A stretch of 64,000 nucleotides of DNA from CAVZYN01 sp963779515 (GCA_963779515.1 CAVZYN010000002.1:372001-436000), one strand, 5' to 3'. Shown: positions 8,891 through 18,988, counted from the first letter of the stretch. A program made the numbers and translations. Notes: generated from the letters alone by a model not told the origin.

Positions 8891-9757
8891 ATGGCCCCGC
8901 CGATATCTTCTCGCCCGCTGCGGCTGATTGTCAACGCTGACGACTATGCCTTCACGCCTGGCATCAGCCGCGGCATTCGCGAACTGCTTTCGGCGCGGCG
9001 AATTTCGGCGACAAGCGTCATGGCGGCGTCTGAGTTTTGGCCGGATGAGGCGGCCGCGCTGAAGGCCGTCGCGGGCGATGCCGATATCGGCCTGCACCTC
9101 ACGCTGACCGATCATAATCCCATCGGTGCGATGGCGACCTTCGCTCCTTCGGGACGGTTCCCGGCACTGATGCCGCTGCTGAAAGGCGCGCTGCTCCGGA
9201 ACGTGCCCCTCGCTGAAATCGACGCTGAAATCGAGCTGCAGATCGCGCGCTTCAAGGCCTACTACGGTGCGCTGCCGGCGCACATCGACGGGCACCATCA
9301 CGTGCATCAACTGCCCGGCATCCGCGATCTCGTCATCCGGCACGCCGCACGCTTGCGGATTCCGTATGTACGCTCGTGTGCGGATCCGATGGCGCGGGTC
9401 ATGCAACGCGGGATCGCCACGGGCAAAGCCTTGACCATCGGGGCTTTCGCGGCGGCGCTCGAACGCCGTGCACGGGCGGCGGGGGTCGCAACCAACGCTG
9501 GCTTCAGCGGGGTCTACGATTTCGGCGCGCCCGGCCGTCCCATCGACCACCTGTTCCAGGGCTTCTTGCGCGGCGCCGGCGAGAACGCGCTTTTGATGTG
9601 TCACCCTGGCTACGTCGATGCCGCACTCGCCGGGCTCGATCCCGTTACGACGCCGCGCGAGGCCGAGCAGCGATTCCTCGCCAGCGACGCCTGGCCGGAG
9701 ATGATCGCACGCGCCGGTCTCGAACTCGGACCGTTCCGGCGCGCGCGCCAGAACTGA
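8891..9757 (+). CDS. ChbG/HpnK (YdjC) family deacetylase
   Basis: A 288-residue YdjC-fold carbohydrate deacetylase. The N-terminal metal motif LIVNADDYAFTPGIS and the later HIDGHHHVHQLPGI are characteristic, as is MCHPGY near the C-terminus. Relatives remove N-acetyl groups from chito-oligosaccharides or from hopanoid glycosides (HpnK). No hopanoid gene neighbours are visible, so the substrate is open. Confidence 0.85.
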   Translation: MAPPISSRPLRLIVNADDYAFTPGISRGIRELLSARRISATSVMAASEFWPDEAAALKAVAGDADIGLHLTLTDHNPIGAMATFAPSGRFPALMPLLKGALLRNVPLAEIDAEIELQIARFKAYYGALPAHIDGHHHVHQLPGIRDLVIRHAARLRIPYVRSCADPMARVMQRGIATGKALTIGAFAAALERRARAAGVATNAGFSGVYDFGAPGRPIDHLFQGFLRGAGENALLMCHPGYVDAALAGLDPVTTPREAEQRFLASDAWPEMIARAGLELGPFRRARQN

Positions 9758-9812
9758 ACCGAAGCAATGGGCCGCTGCGGCGGCCCATTGCCCCGTCGCT
9801 GCCTTCGGCGGC

Positions 9813-10109
9813 TCAGTTGTGCTTCTTATTGAAGATCCGGTTGCTCTGCCGGTCGAGCGAATCCCTCAGGACGCCGCGCTCAAAGTTCGAGAGGTTGCCG
9901 TTGCTCTTGAACTGATCCTCCAGTTTCCGGACCTGCAGTTGGCCCTTGAGAAGTTTGGCCGCCTCGCGTGAGGAGAGCTGGCCAGAGTCGACGCCATTGA
10001 AGATCCGGTTGACCTGCCGGTCCTGGCGATTGTCGAGCTTCGGAGTGTCGGCCTGAGCCGCTGCTGACGTCAGCACTGCCGCCAGAGCGGCCAACATGAT
10101 CGTTTTCAT
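9813..10109 (-). CDS. Small exported protein with an internal repeat
   Basis: A 98-residue protein with a clear signal peptide (MKTIMLAALAAVLTSAAAQA, cleavage after AQA). The mature part is short, charged and asparagine/glutamine-rich. A block near the N-terminus (DNRQDRQVNRIFNG) is echoed at the C-terminus (RDSLDRQSNRIFNK), suggesting two related helical units. I do not recognise the family. It is probably periplasmic. Confidence 0.7.
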   Translation of the reverse strand: MKTIMLAALAAVLTSAAAQADTPKLDNRQDRQVNRIFNGVDSGQLSSREAAKLLKGQLQVRKLEDQFKSNGNLSNFERGVLRDSLDRQSNRIFNKKHN

Positions 10110-10400
10110 GAAGTGTCTCCATCTTCTGTCGTGGTGCATCCCACTTTGTGCACTCCGCATCATTGCGGACCATCACCGTGGGCTTGCATGGAGTTGGTCG
10201 CGGCGAGGATGGAATTGGTTTCAACGGAGCAACGGATTTGAGATCACGAGCACGTTAGTGTCCCGGGACGGTGCGTCCTTGCCGCATGAACTTTTCTGCC
10301 GGCTGCTGCGACTAACACTTTGAGACGTCAATAGCTCGCTCATTGCGGGGGATGACGCTCACGGGAATGGGCGCAATGAGCGAGCGCCGGGGAGACCGCC

Positions 10401-10658
10401 ATGCTGGTCATCGATATCGTCGGCTATGTCGCGGCGGTTCTCGTGCTTGCCGCGTTTTGCATGCGATCGATGTGCACCCTGCGCGTATTTGCGATCCTCA
10501 GCAATTTCGCGTTTATCACATATGCCTATCACCGCGAGCTTGTTCCGATCCTGCTCCTGCACGTCATTCTGCTACCGGTGAACGCGGGCCGCCTTCATCA
10601 GTTGGTCAGTCGCGGCCGCCCAAGATCTGATCCACGCCATTGCAGCGAGAATTCATAG
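10401..10658 (+). CDS. Small inner-membrane protein
   Basis: An 85-residue protein with three hydrophobic segments (starting VIDIVGYVAAVLVLAAFCM) separated by short loops. It resembles short YgjV/CBU_0592-type membrane proteins with the pattern 'R..aI.SN.aFi.Y'. The function is unknown. The gap from 10110 to 10400 before it holds no recognisable gene. Confidence 0.6.
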   Translation: MLVIDIVGYVAAVLVLAAFCMRSMCTLRVFAILSNFAFITYAYHRELVPILLLHVILLPVNAGRLHQLVSRGRPRSDPRHCSENS

Positions 10659-10737
10659 GCAGGGTTACGCCCGTGCATTTCGCCCCGAGATGGCGTAGGA
10701 AGGTGCATCCACAATCTCATCGGATCGAGCGCACGAC

Positions 10738-11613
10738 ATGACGGATGCCGCCGCCTACACGCCGCCAAAAGTTTGGACCTGGGACGCCGAGAACGGCGGA
10801 AAATTCGCAAAGATCAATCGCCCGATCGCCGGCGCCACGCATGACAAGGTGCTCCCCGTGGGCCGCCATCCCCTGCAGCTCTATTCGCTCGCGACGCCGA
10901 ACGGCGTCAAGGTCACGGTGATGCTCGAGGAGCTGTTGGCGCTCGGGCACACCGGCGCCGAATACGACGCCTATCTGATCCGGATCAACGACGGCGATCA
11001 GTTCGGTGGCGGCTTTGTCGCCGTCAATCCCAATTCGAAAATCCCCGCGATGGTCGATCGCAGTACGCCAACACCGACGCGGATTTTCGAGTCGGGCGCG
11101 ATCCTGCTCTATCTCGCGGAAAAGTTCGGCGCCTTCCTGCCGAAGGATCACGCGTTGCGCACCGAGTGTCTGTCGTGGCTGTTCTGGCAAATGGGAAGCG
11201 CGCCGTATCTCGGCGGCGGCTTCGGTCACTTCTACGCCTACGCGCCGGAGAAAATCGAATACTGCATCAATCGTTTTGCCATGGAAACGAAGCGCCAACT
11301 CGACGTGCTCGATCGCCGGCTTGCGGACAACCGCTTCATGACCGGCGACGACTACACGATCGCCGATATCGCGATCTGGGCGTGGTATGGCCAGCTGGCG
11401 CTCGGCCGGCTCTACAGCGCCGGCGAATTCCTCGACGTCAAATCCTACACGCACGTCCAGCGCTGGGCTGAGGCCATCGACGCCCGGCCGCCAGTGCGGC
11501 GCGGCCGCATGGTCAATCGCGTGATGGGCGATCTCGACATGCAGTTGCATGAGCGCCACGACGCCAGCGACTTTGCGACCAAGACGCAGGACAAGATCGG
11601 GGCGGGCAAATGA
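10738..11613 (+). CDS. yghU: Glutathione-dependent disulfide-bond oxidoreductase (YghU/YfcG-type GST)
   Basis: A 291-residue GST-fold protein. The N-terminal extension (FAKINRPIAGATHD) and PVGRHPLQLYSLATPNGVK, with the TPNG glutathione-site motif, are those of YghU. VNPNSKIPAM and FESGAILLYLAEKFG complete the thioredoxin-like half, and the helical C-terminal domain follows (YTIADIAIWAWYG). Relatives bind two glutathiones and reduce disulfides. The length matches E. coli YghU (about 288). Confidence 0.9.
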   Translation: MTDAAAYTPPKVWTWDAENGGKFAKINRPIAGATHDKVLPVGRHPLQLYSLATPNGVKVTVMLEELLALGHTGAEYDAYLIRINDGDQFGGGFVAVNPNSKIPAMVDRSTPTPTRIFESGAILLYLAEKFGAFLPKDHALRTECLSWLFWQMGSAPYLGGGFGHFYAYAPEKIEYCINRFAMETKRQLDVLDRRLADNRFMTGDDYTIADIAIWAWYGQLALGRLYSAGEFLDVKSYTHVQRWAEAIDARPPVRRGRMVNRVMGDLDMQLHERHDASDFATKTQDKIGAGK

Positions 11614-11827
11614 CTGCGGCCGGCCTTTGAGCGGCCCCTTGTCGCGATGCACCGATGACCCATGGCCGATGTGATGGGTACCCATCGCCAATTCGGGCGC
11701 TGCGAGCCGGCAGCATATGGCGAAAGTGCCAAAGAAGCGCGCAGAAGTCGCATAGTCGATCACACGAACTCAATCCGGTGAGTGCGCCGCAGTCTATTCG
11801 GGAGATATGGCGGCGCTGGTACGGCGA

Positions 11828-14317
11828 CTACGTCCCGCGCGGCTTGGCACGCGCGGTTGGTGCGGCGTTTGCCGGGTCATCGGGCCAGACGTGCTTGGGG
11901 TAGCGGCCACGCATATCGGCGCGCACGTCGGCCCAGGAGCCGCGCCAGAAGCCCGGCAGATCGCGCGTGATCTGGATCGGCCGGTGCGCGGGCGATAACA
12001 GCTCCAACGTCAGCGGTAGCTTGCCGTGTCCGACCGTCGGATGTGTTTTCAACCCGAACAATTCCTGCACGCGAATGGCCAATGACGGCGCGCCGGGTCC
12101 TTCGTAGATGATCGGATGATGATTGCCAGTCGGTGCAGAGAAATGCGTCGGCGCATCGGCGTCGAGCTGACGCTTCAGGTCCCACGGGATCAGCGTGTCG
12201 AGCGCATTGCCGAGATCTTCGGCATCGATCTCGGACGCGCGCGTCTTGCTCTGCAGGAAGGGTGCGAGCCACGCGCGCGTGGTCGCGGCCAGCGCCGCAT
12301 CGGAGAGGTCCGGCCAGGGATTTTTCGTGTCGTTCGCCATCGACGCCCGTAGCAGGGCGACGCGCGCGCGCAGCTGCAACTGCGCCTTGCTCCAGGCCAA
12401 CGTGTCGATGCCACGTGTAGCGATGCCATCTGCCAACGTGCCGGCGACCGCGGCGCTCGGGGCTACTGGGCGCGGCTCGCTCGCTAATACAATCGCGCCG
12501 AGCCGTCGCGCGGCGCGGGCGCGCACGGCCGCAGCGTCGCGATCAAAAAATGTCTCGACAGTCTCAGAGATGCGTTTGCCCGCGATCGCATCGAGATCCG
12601 CTGGATCGAGGCGGGCCGCCAACAGAATGCGGGTTGCCGCCGCGCTGCCCTGCAATTCACCGACGACGAGGAAGGGGGCGCGCGCGAGCGGATCAGTGGC
12701 GTCGAGCATGGCGCCGCGGCCATTGGCGAGCACGAACTGCCCTGCCGTGCCGCGCGCCTTGGCGATGCGGTCTGGGTAAGCGAGCGCCAGGAGGGCAGCG
12801 GCACGAGGCGGTTCGCCATGGGTTGGCACCATCCTCGCGGAAACCGCCGCACGTTGCGCCCAGCCTTGCGCCAAGCGCCGCATTTGTTGCGCGCGTTCGC
12901 CGCGATCGCGATTGAACTGGGTGAGGCGCTGATCGAGGTCGGTATCCATGCCGCCGAGGCCGCGCTCGACCAGCACGGCGGCGATCCGTGCGGCCGCGTC
13001 ACCGTCGCCGCGGATTGCCGCCTCGACCACCATGCCAGCGAGACGCGGCGGCAATGGCAGATCGCGGAGATGATTGCCGCGTCTGGTGATGCGGCCATCG
13101 GCATCGAGCGCGCCGATCTCCTGCAGCTCCTCGCGCGCGGCTTTCACGGCGGCGGCGGGCGGCGGATCGAGCCAGCTGAGCGTCGCTGGATCGGTGACGC
13201 CCCAGGAGGCGCAATCGAGCAGCAGGCCCGACAGATCCGCACTGCGGATCTCGGGATCGGCGAATGCCATCAGGGCCTGTGTTTCCGGCTCGTCCCAGAG
13301 CCGGTAGCAAACGCCGGGCTCGGTGCGCCCGGCGCGGCCACGCCGCTGATCGGCGGCGGCCCGGCTGACGCGCTGCGTCACGAGCCTTGTGACGCCGACG
13401 TCGGGCTCGTAGCGCGGCACCCGCGCCAAGCCGCTGTCGATGACGATGCGGACGCCGTCGATCGTCAGCGAGGTTTCAGCGATCGATGTCGCAATCACGA
13501 CTTTGCGCCGGCCTTTAGCCGCCGGCATGATGGCGCGATCCTGCTCGCCCCGATCGAGCGCGCCATAGAGCGGCACAACGTCCACAGCCGGATCGCGGAC
13601 GCGCGCGGCCAACGCCTCGGCGACGCGCCGGATCTCGGCTTGTCCCGGCAGGAATACCAGGATCGAGCCTGGTTCGCCGTTAAGCGCGCGCGTCACCGCG
13701 TCCGCCATCTGATCGTCGATGCGGCGCGCTGGGTCGCGGCCGAGATAGCGCGTCTCGACCGGATGGGCGCGACCCTCGCTCGCGATCACGGGGGCATCGC
13801 CCAGGAGCTTTGCGACACGTGCGCCGTCGAGCGTCGCCGACATGACGAGAATTCGCAGATCTTCCCGCAAGCCCTTCTGAGCATCCAGCGCCAGGGCCAG
13901 CCCCAAGTCCGCGTCCAGCGAGCGCTCGTGGAACTCGTCGAACAGGACGGCGCCGACACGCTCGAGTGATGGGTCATCGAGGATCATGCGCGTGAAGACG
14001 CCCTCGGTCACCACTTCGATGCGCGTCTTGGGGCCAACTTTGGATTGCATGCGCGCGCGCAGGCCAATGGTGTCGCCGGTCTTTTCGCCGAGCGTCGCCG
14101 CCATGCGATCGGCCGCGGCCCGTGCTGCGATGCGCCGCGGCTCGAGGACCAGAATCGTCTTCCCTGCGAGCCACGGTGCGTCCAGCAAGGCGAGCGGCAC
14201 GCGCGTCGTCTTGCCAGCACCCGGCGGGGCGACGAGAACCGTGGCGGTCCTGGTGGCTAGGGCCGCCCCAAGATCACCGAGCACCGTGTCAATCGGGAGT
14301 GGGGTGTCGAAGCGCAT
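11828..14317 (-). CDS. hrpB: ATP-dependent RNA helicase HrpB
   Basis: An 829-residue DEAH/RHA-type helicase. Walker A APPGAGKTTRVPLALL is at residues 30-45, Walker B LFDEFHERS near 125 (DEFH, as usual in HrpB), motif III SATLDG, and motif VI QRRGRAGR. The HrpB-specific C-terminal region follows. Its cellular role is poorly defined in the family. The full length matches homologues and no frame disruption is seen, notable given the indels elsewhere. Confidence 0.95.
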   Translation of the reverse strand: MRFDTPLPIDTVLGDLGAALATRTATVLVAPPGAGKTTRVPLALLDAPWLAGKTILVLEPRRIAARAAADRMAATLGEKTGDTIGLRARMQSKVGPKTRIEVVTEGVFTRMILDDPSLERVGAVLFDEFHERSLDADLGLALALDAQKGLREDLRILVMSATLDGARVAKLLGDAPVIASEGRAHPVETRYLGRDPARRIDDQMADAVTRALNGEPGSILVFLPGQAEIRRVAEALAARVRDPAVDVVPLYGALDRGEQDRAIMPAAKGRRKVVIATSIAETSLTIDGVRIVIDSGLARVPRYEPDVGVTRLVTQRVSRAAADQRRGRAGRTEPGVCYRLWDEPETQALMAFADPEIRSADLSGLLLDCASWGVTDPATLSWLDPPPAAAVKAAREELQEIGALDADGRITRRGNHLRDLPLPPRLAGMVVEAAIRGDGDAAARIAAVLVERGLGGMDTDLDQRLTQFNRDRGERAQQMRRLAQGWAQRAAVSARMVPTHGEPPRAAALLALAYPDRIAKARGTAGQFVLANGRGAMLDATDPLARAPFLVVGELQGSAAATRILLAARLDPADLDAIAGKRISETVETFFDRDAAAVRARAARRLGAIVLASEPRPVAPSAAVAGTLADGIATRGIDTLAWSKAQLQLRARVALLRASMANDTKNPWPDLSDAALAATTRAWLAPFLQSKTRASEIDAEDLGNALDTLIPWDLKRQLDADAPTHFSAPTGNHHPIIYEGPGAPSLAIRVQELFGLKTHPTVGHGKLPLTLELLSPAHRPIQITRDLPGFWRGSWADVRADMRGRYPKHVWPDDPANAAPTARAKPRGT

Positions 14318-14419
14318 ATCTGTTGTGACGGGTGGCGGTTCAGTGTTTTGGATGACAGCGCGTCACGACTAGCGCATTCTAGGTCAGGATACTATCGAGC
14401 AAGAAGGGCGCTACCTCCC

Positions 14420-15187
14420 ATGGCACTTTCAACCAAGGATATCGACGGATTGGCGACGGCGCTGGTGCAGGCGCGGCGGCCGGGTGCTGAGCGGATCGCG
14501 ATCCCCGCAGTGCTTCCCGCCAGCCTCGAAGAGGCCTATCAAGTGCAGGACGCAGTTATCAAGAAATCGCGCGGGGTCGCCGGCTGGAAAGTCGGCGCAC
14601 CATCGCCGACAGCCGATCCGTCATGTGCGCCAATTTTGGCCGGAAGTGTGATGACCGCCTCGGGTGCCGGGATCGCGGTTCCGGCCGTGATGGCCGTCGA
14701 AGTCGAACTCGCGTTCAAGATGGCGAAGGCAATCCCATCGTCGAACACGGCGCCGAGCCGGGAGGCCGTTCTCGCCGCCATCGGCAGCGCTCATCTTGCG
14801 ATCGAACTTTGCGCGACGCGCTTCGCCGGCGGCGAGAAATCACCACCGATGGCGCTGCACGCCGACAACATCAACAACTTCGGGCTCGTGCTTGGGCCTG
14901 AAATAAAGGCGTGGCGCACCATCAATTCCGAGACGCAGCTCGCGACCGTTGCTGTCGACGGTAAGCCGGTCGTCGAGATGAAAGGCGGATATGCGGCCAA
15001 GGACGCGATCCGCGTGTTGGTCTGGCAAGTGCAGCACATCGTGACGCGGCGCGGTGGCATGCCGGCCGGCACGGTGATTACCACGGGGTCGTGGACGGGC
15101 ATTCACTGGATGGCGCCGCCCGCGAAGATTGCCGCTGCTTTCCCCGGCTTCGGCGCGATGGAGATCGCGTTGAGAGCGGGCGGATAA
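14420..15187 (+). CDS. 2-keto-4-pentenoate hydratase/FAH-family protein
   Basis: A 255-residue protein of the MhpD/2-oxopent-4-enoate hydratase type: EAYQVQDAVI, GVAGWKVGAP, then a VEVELAFKMAK metal-binding stretch and a late GTVITTGSWTG motif. Relatives hydrate or decarboxylate 2-oxo acids produced by meta-cleavage of aromatics. It may serve the same catabolic programme as galBD although it is 6 kb away. The start at 14420 was chosen because the domain begins here, not at 14348. Confidence 0.82.
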   Translation: MALSTKDIDGLATALVQARRPGAERIAIPAVLPASLEEAYQVQDAVIKKSRGVAGWKVGAPSPTADPSCAPILAGSVMTASGAGIAVPAVMAVEVELAFKMAKAIPSSNTAPSREAVLAAIGSAHLAIELCATRFAGGEKSPPMALHADNINNFGLVLGPEIKAWRTINSETQLATVAVDGKPVVEMKGGYAAKDAIRVLVWQVQHIVTRRGGMPAGTVITTGSWTGIHWMAPPAKIAAAFPGFGAMEIALRAGG

Positions 15188-15198
15188 CCTGGCGACTA

Positions 15199-15978
15199 CT
15201 ACGAAATGTTGGTCATTTTCGACAATGCGTTCCGCATGTGCGGCGTGCAGGCAAGGATCGGACCGCCGTCCAAGAGACCTTGGCCGGCGAAGAAGTCGTT
15301 GGTCCAGCCGCCGGCTTCGGTGACGAGTAAGATGCCCGCCGCCACGTCCCATGAATTGATGTGGCACTCGACGTAGGCGTCGATGGTGCCGGTCGCGACT
15401 TGCGCGAGACCGAGGGCGCCGGAGCCGCAGCGGCGGGTTTCATATCCAGCCGTCATCAGTGTCTCGATCAACCCGAGATAGTCTTTCAGCGAGCGGCGGC
15501 TGGAGCTGCCGACTTCCACCAGCGGCTGGCCGAGATAACGATCGCCGCTGACGGACATACGCCGGCCGTTGAGTGTCGCGCCTTGGCCCCGGCGCGCGAG
15601 ATACATTTCGTCGCGTGCGGGCGCGTAGAGCAGGCCCATCTCGATCGTTCCCTGGCACATGAATCCCAGAGACACGCACCAGCGCGGATTGTCGTGCACG
15701 TAGTTATAGGTGCCGTCGATGGGATCGACGATCCAAAGCGTGTCCGAGAACTTGCCGCCAAATTCCTCGCCGAGCACCTGGTCGCCGAACGTGTCGCCGA
15801 GCCGTTTGATGATCAGTTCCTCGACGGCGCGATCGGCGGCCGTCACGAAGTCGCGCGTGCCCTTGGCCTCGACACCGAGCGCCGATGGATTGCGGCGCAT
15901 GTCGAGGGCGAGGCTGCCTGCCTCGCGCACGAGATCGCGCGCAAAGGCAAAGCGGCGATCGAGATCTTGGACCTGCAT
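15199..15978 (-). CDS. Inositol monophosphatase family protein
   Basis: A 259-residue Mg-dependent sugar phosphatase. The metal-site motifs are present: VTAADRAVEE, GEEFGG, IVDPIDGTYNYVH (residues 83-95) and SWDVAAGILLVTEAGG near the C-terminus. Family members act on inositol phosphates, histidinol phosphate or PAP. The exact substrate cannot be assigned. It lies 6 bases downstream of the SMP-30 gene and probably shares a transcript with it. Confidence 0.9.
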   Translation of the reverse strand: MQVQDLDRRFAFARDLVREAGSLALDMRRNPSALGVEAKGTRDFVTAADRAVEELIIKRLGDTFGDQVLGEEFGGKFSDTLWIVDPIDGTYNYVHDNPRWCVSLGFMCQGTIEMGLLYAPARDEMYLARRGQGATLNGRRMSVSGDRYLGQPLVEVGSSSRRSLKDYLGLIETLMTAGYETRRCGSGALGLAQVATGTIDAYVECHINSWDVAAGILLVTEAGGWTNDFFAGQGLLDGGPILACTPHMRNALSKMTNIS

Positions 15979-15984
15979 GGGCGG

Positions 15985-16914
15985 TTATCCTTTGGCGGCG
16001 CCGGTGACGGTGGTGTAGGCGGCATAGAGCGATGTCGTACCGCAGATGAAGAGACGATTGCGTTTCGGCCCGCCGAAGCTGACGTTGGCCACCAGCTCCG
16101 GGATTCGGATCTTGCCGATCAGCGTGCCGTCCGGTGCAAAGACATGCACTCCGTCCGCAGCGCTGGCCCACAGATTTCCTTTGGTGTCGAAGCGGAAACC
16201 GTCGAACAGTCCTGCCGAGCATTCGGCGAAAACGGCGCCGCGACCGGGTGCCGTGCCACCCGCTGCGACCGGCAGCTTGCGAATGTGGCGCGGTCCGTTG
16301 CTGACGTGACTGCCGCCGGTATCGGCAACATAGAGCGCGCTTTCGTCGGGCGAAAAGGCGAGGCCGTTTGGTTTCACGAAGTCGTCAGCGACGATCGTCA
16401 CGGCGCCCGAAGCGGGATCGATGCGGTAGACACCGCAACGGCCGATCTCACTTTCAGCGGTCTCGCCTTCGTAGCTGTGCATGATGCCGTAGTCGGGATC
16501 GGTGAACCAAACTGAGCCGTCTGATTTCACGACAACGTCGTTCGGCGAGTTGAACCGCTTGCCCTGAAACCGGTCCGCGAGCACTGTCACGCGGCCGTCA
16601 TGTTCGGTGCGTGTCACGCGCCGCGTCAGGTGCTCGCAAGTGACGAGGCGCCCATCGTTGTCGATGGTGTTGCCATTCGAATTGTTCGACGGCGCGCGGA
16701 ACATGCCAACGTAGCCGTCGCTCTCGCAGTAACGCAGCATGCGATTATTCGGGATGTCGGACCAGACGAGCGTACGGTGCGCTGCAATCCACACCGGCCC
16801 TTCGCTCCAGCGGGCGCCCGACCAGAGCCGTTCGACGCGCATATGGCCCACGAATAGATCGTTGAAGCGTTTGTCGATGACCTCGTATGCTGTGCCCTCG
16901 ATTTCCCCGTACAT
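15985..16914 (-). CDS. SMP-30/gluconolactonase-like beta-propeller protein
   Basis: A 309-residue six-bladed propeller of the SMP-30/gluconolactonase/LRE family: ARWSEGPVWI (metal Glu), NSPNDVVVKSDGSVWFTDP, KPNGLAFSPDESALYVADT and FDGFRFDTKGNLWAS. Relatives hydrolyse sugar lactones. Pairing with an IMPase suggests sugar or sugar-acid metabolism. The ATG at 16914 has a GAGG site six bases upstream. ATG 16920 is the alternative. Confidence 0.88.
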   Translation of the reverse strand: MYGEIEGTAYEVIDKRFNDLFVGHMRVERLWSGARWSEGPVWIAAHRTLVWSDIPNNRMLRYCESDGYVGMFRAPSNNSNGNTIDNDGRLVTCEHLTRRVTRTEHDGRVTVLADRFQGKRFNSPNDVVVKSDGSVWFTDPDYGIMHSYEGETAESEIGRCGVYRIDPASGAVTIVADDFVKPNGLAFSPDESALYVADTGGSHVSNGPRHIRKLPVAAGGTAPGRGAVFAECSAGLFDGFRFDTKGNLWASAADGVHVFAPDGTLIGKIRIPELVANVSFGGPKRNRLFICGTTSLYAAYTTVTGAAKG

Positions 16915-16998
16915 GCGCATCCTCGTGATATGCTTTGGCCGCACCATCGTCCGCGCCGCTGCACGGGTCAAGAGACTGTTGGATGAGGTGCATTTCAT

Positions 16999-17084
16999 GT
17001 AGTTTGGGACAAGCACAGCGCAGACCCAACACTTTCGTTCGATCTGTGGAAGAAGCTGTTGGGTCGTCGCGGAGCGATGCTTCG
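16999..17084. repeat. Palindromic GTTGGGTC...GACCCAAC repeat, left part, split by intron
   Basis: This stretch has a GTTTGGGACAAGC...GACCCAACAC unit and a second unit GTTGGGTCGTCGCGGAGCG. Its right arm (ACCCAACCTGCA, from 18956) lies beyond the group II intron. An uninterrupted relative is at 20397-20432. So the intron entered one arm of an existing hairpin-forming repeat. Confidence 0.6.
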
Positions 17085-17520
17085 GTGCGTCCGTGATGTT
17101 GCGTTGTCAGGCTGGTGGAAGTCCAGCCCATAGGAGGTCACGACCTATGTAGCCGACGGTAACTGCGTCGCAGTGATGCGGGGTGGAGAGCAGCCGGAGG
17201 CGAACGAGCAGCCCGTAGGATGACGAACCCGTTTCGGCGGCGTGTTGTGGCGAGCTTGCCGGAGCTCGGCGAAGCCTGGGTCGCGAGACCGATCTCGATG
17301 CGCTGATGTGACTGTGAAAGCGATATCGAGGCACACGATGTGGTTGGGGGTCGGGATGCTCGGACGGCAAGGCAAAGGAAGCGGAGAGACCTGCCGGGTG
17401 TGTGCGAGGTCGGCAGGAGTCAGAGCCCTCATAGTGACCGAAGCGGTCGGTCCGAGCCGATCGGAGAGGCACGGGTAGCATAAACCGGGCCGAGGGAAGG
17501 TGGGGCAGGAAGGTGGAGAC

Positions 17521-18856
17521 GTGAAGACCACGGCTGAAGCACAGAAAGCATCGGGAATGCCGGAGACGGCTGCGCACGATGCAGAGGCCCATCCCAGGAT
17601 CGCGGGGGCCGAAGCTGCGGTATGGACGGAACGGATGCTGTCGGCGCTGGCGAACGGCGTCAAGGGCGGCAAGTGGTTCAGTTTGATGGACAAGGTATTC
17701 GCGCCCAAGACGCTGATGCTGGCCTGGATGAAAGTCCGCGCCAACAAAGGCGCTGCGGGCGTGGATGGGCAAAGCATAGATCGGTTCGCGGCGAAGGCAG
17801 AGCTGTATCTGTCGGAGCTGTCGGCGGCGCTGCGGGAGGGCACGTACAGTCCGCAGGCCGTCAAGCGAGTGGACATTCCGAAAGGCGATGGCAGGACAAG
17901 GCCGTTGGGTATCCCGACGGTCAAGGATCGCATCGTGCAGCAGGCTGTCCGTCTCGTGATCGAGCCGATCTTCGAGCATGGGTTCGCGGACGTGAGCTAC
18001 GGCTTCCGTCCGGGTCGCGGATGCCACGATGCGCTGCGCGAGGTCGACCGGCTGATCAAAGAGGGGTTCACCCATGTGGTGGATGCCGACTTGGCAGCCT
18101 ATTTCGATTCGATTCCGCACGATCGTCTTGTGGCACGGATCGAGAGCCAAGATCATCGATGGCAAGGTGCTCGATCTGATCCGCGGCTGGCTGACGGCCG
18201 ATATTCTGAAAGGTCTGGAGCGATGGACGCCAACACAGGGCTCGCCGCAAGGCGCAGTCATCAGTCCTCTGCTGGCCAACATCTATCTCGATCCTCTGGA
18301 TAAGCTGATGGCTGCGCTTGGGTTTCGAATGGTGCGGTATGCCGACGACTTCGTGATCCTGTGTAGGACGCGCGAGGACGCCGACGCCGCGCTGGCCGAG
18401 GTCCAAGCGTGGGTCTCAGCGAACGGCCTGACGCTGCATCCGACGAAGACGCATGTCGGCGACTGCCGGGTGCCAGGACAAGGGTTCGAGTTCCTGGGTT
18501 ACCGGTTCGAAGCCGGCCGGCGCTTCGTGCGCAAGAAGAGCATGGACAAGCTCAAGGATAGTATCCGGGACAAGACGCGGCGCACCTGCGGGCAGAGCCT
18601 CGAGCGGGTGATCGCGGAACTGAACCCGGTGCTCCGCGGCTGGTTCGGCTACTTCAAGCAGGCCCACCCGACCACCTTCAGCGATCTCGACGGGTTCATC
18701 CGCCGACGGCTGCGCTCGCTACTGGCGAAGCAGAACAAGCGGACACACGTCGGGTTCAGCATCAACATCCATCGGCTCTGGCCAAATGCCTACTTCGCGA
18801 ATGCCGGGTTGTTCGCACTTCACACAGCTTGGCAAACAGCGAGACAGTCTCGATGA
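17521..18856 (+). pseudogene. ltrA: Group II intron reverse transcriptase/maturase, one frameshift
   Basis: The N-terminal part has VRANKGAAGVDGQSID, IPKGDGRTRPLGIPTVKDR and SYGFRPGRGCHDAL. The second part, in another frame, has GSPQGAVISPLLANIYLD, the catalytic VRYADDFVILC and a C-terminal maturase X domain. The frames meet at about 18150, where removing one C (AGCCAAG to AGCAAG) would restore HDRLVARIESKIIDGKVL. The protein would be about 445 residues, normal for the family. An endonuclease domain is not seen. As written, the protein is broken, so the intron would need help in trans. Confidence 0.85.
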
Positions 18857-18873
18857 AGAAACCACCGACTGGA

Positions 18874-18908
18874 GAGCCGTGTGCGGGAAAACCGCATGCA
18901 CGGTTCGG
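18874..18908 (+). ncRNA. Group II intron domain V
   Basis: A 35-base hairpin GAGCCGTGTGCGGGAAAACC... closing with GCACGGTTCGG. It matches the highly conserved catalytic domain V with its GAAA-type loop and the AGC-type triad region at the base. It sits just after the maturase ORF, as expected. Confidence 0.85.
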
Positions 18909-18988
18909 AGGGCGGGGTGGCGACGAGCCATCCCGACCCCTATCATCGATGCTCGACCCAACCTGCATTTTGGTAGAGATCGAAATCA

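Larger units (their letters stand above)
17085..18950 (+). mobile_element. Group II intron with internal reverse transcriptase ORF
   Basis: The 5' end begins with the conserved GTGCG (17085), followed by a structured non-coding leader of about 435 bases. An intron-encoded reverse transcriptase follows, then a canonical domain V at 18874-18908 (GAGCCGTGTGCGGG...CCCGCA-like stem ending CGGTTCGG) and a domain VI hairpin (GGGGTGGC/GCCATCCC). The 3' border is approximate, 18944-18955. Insertion into a hairpin-forming repeat resembles the target choice of class C introns. It lies between genes and disrupts none. Confidence 0.88.
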
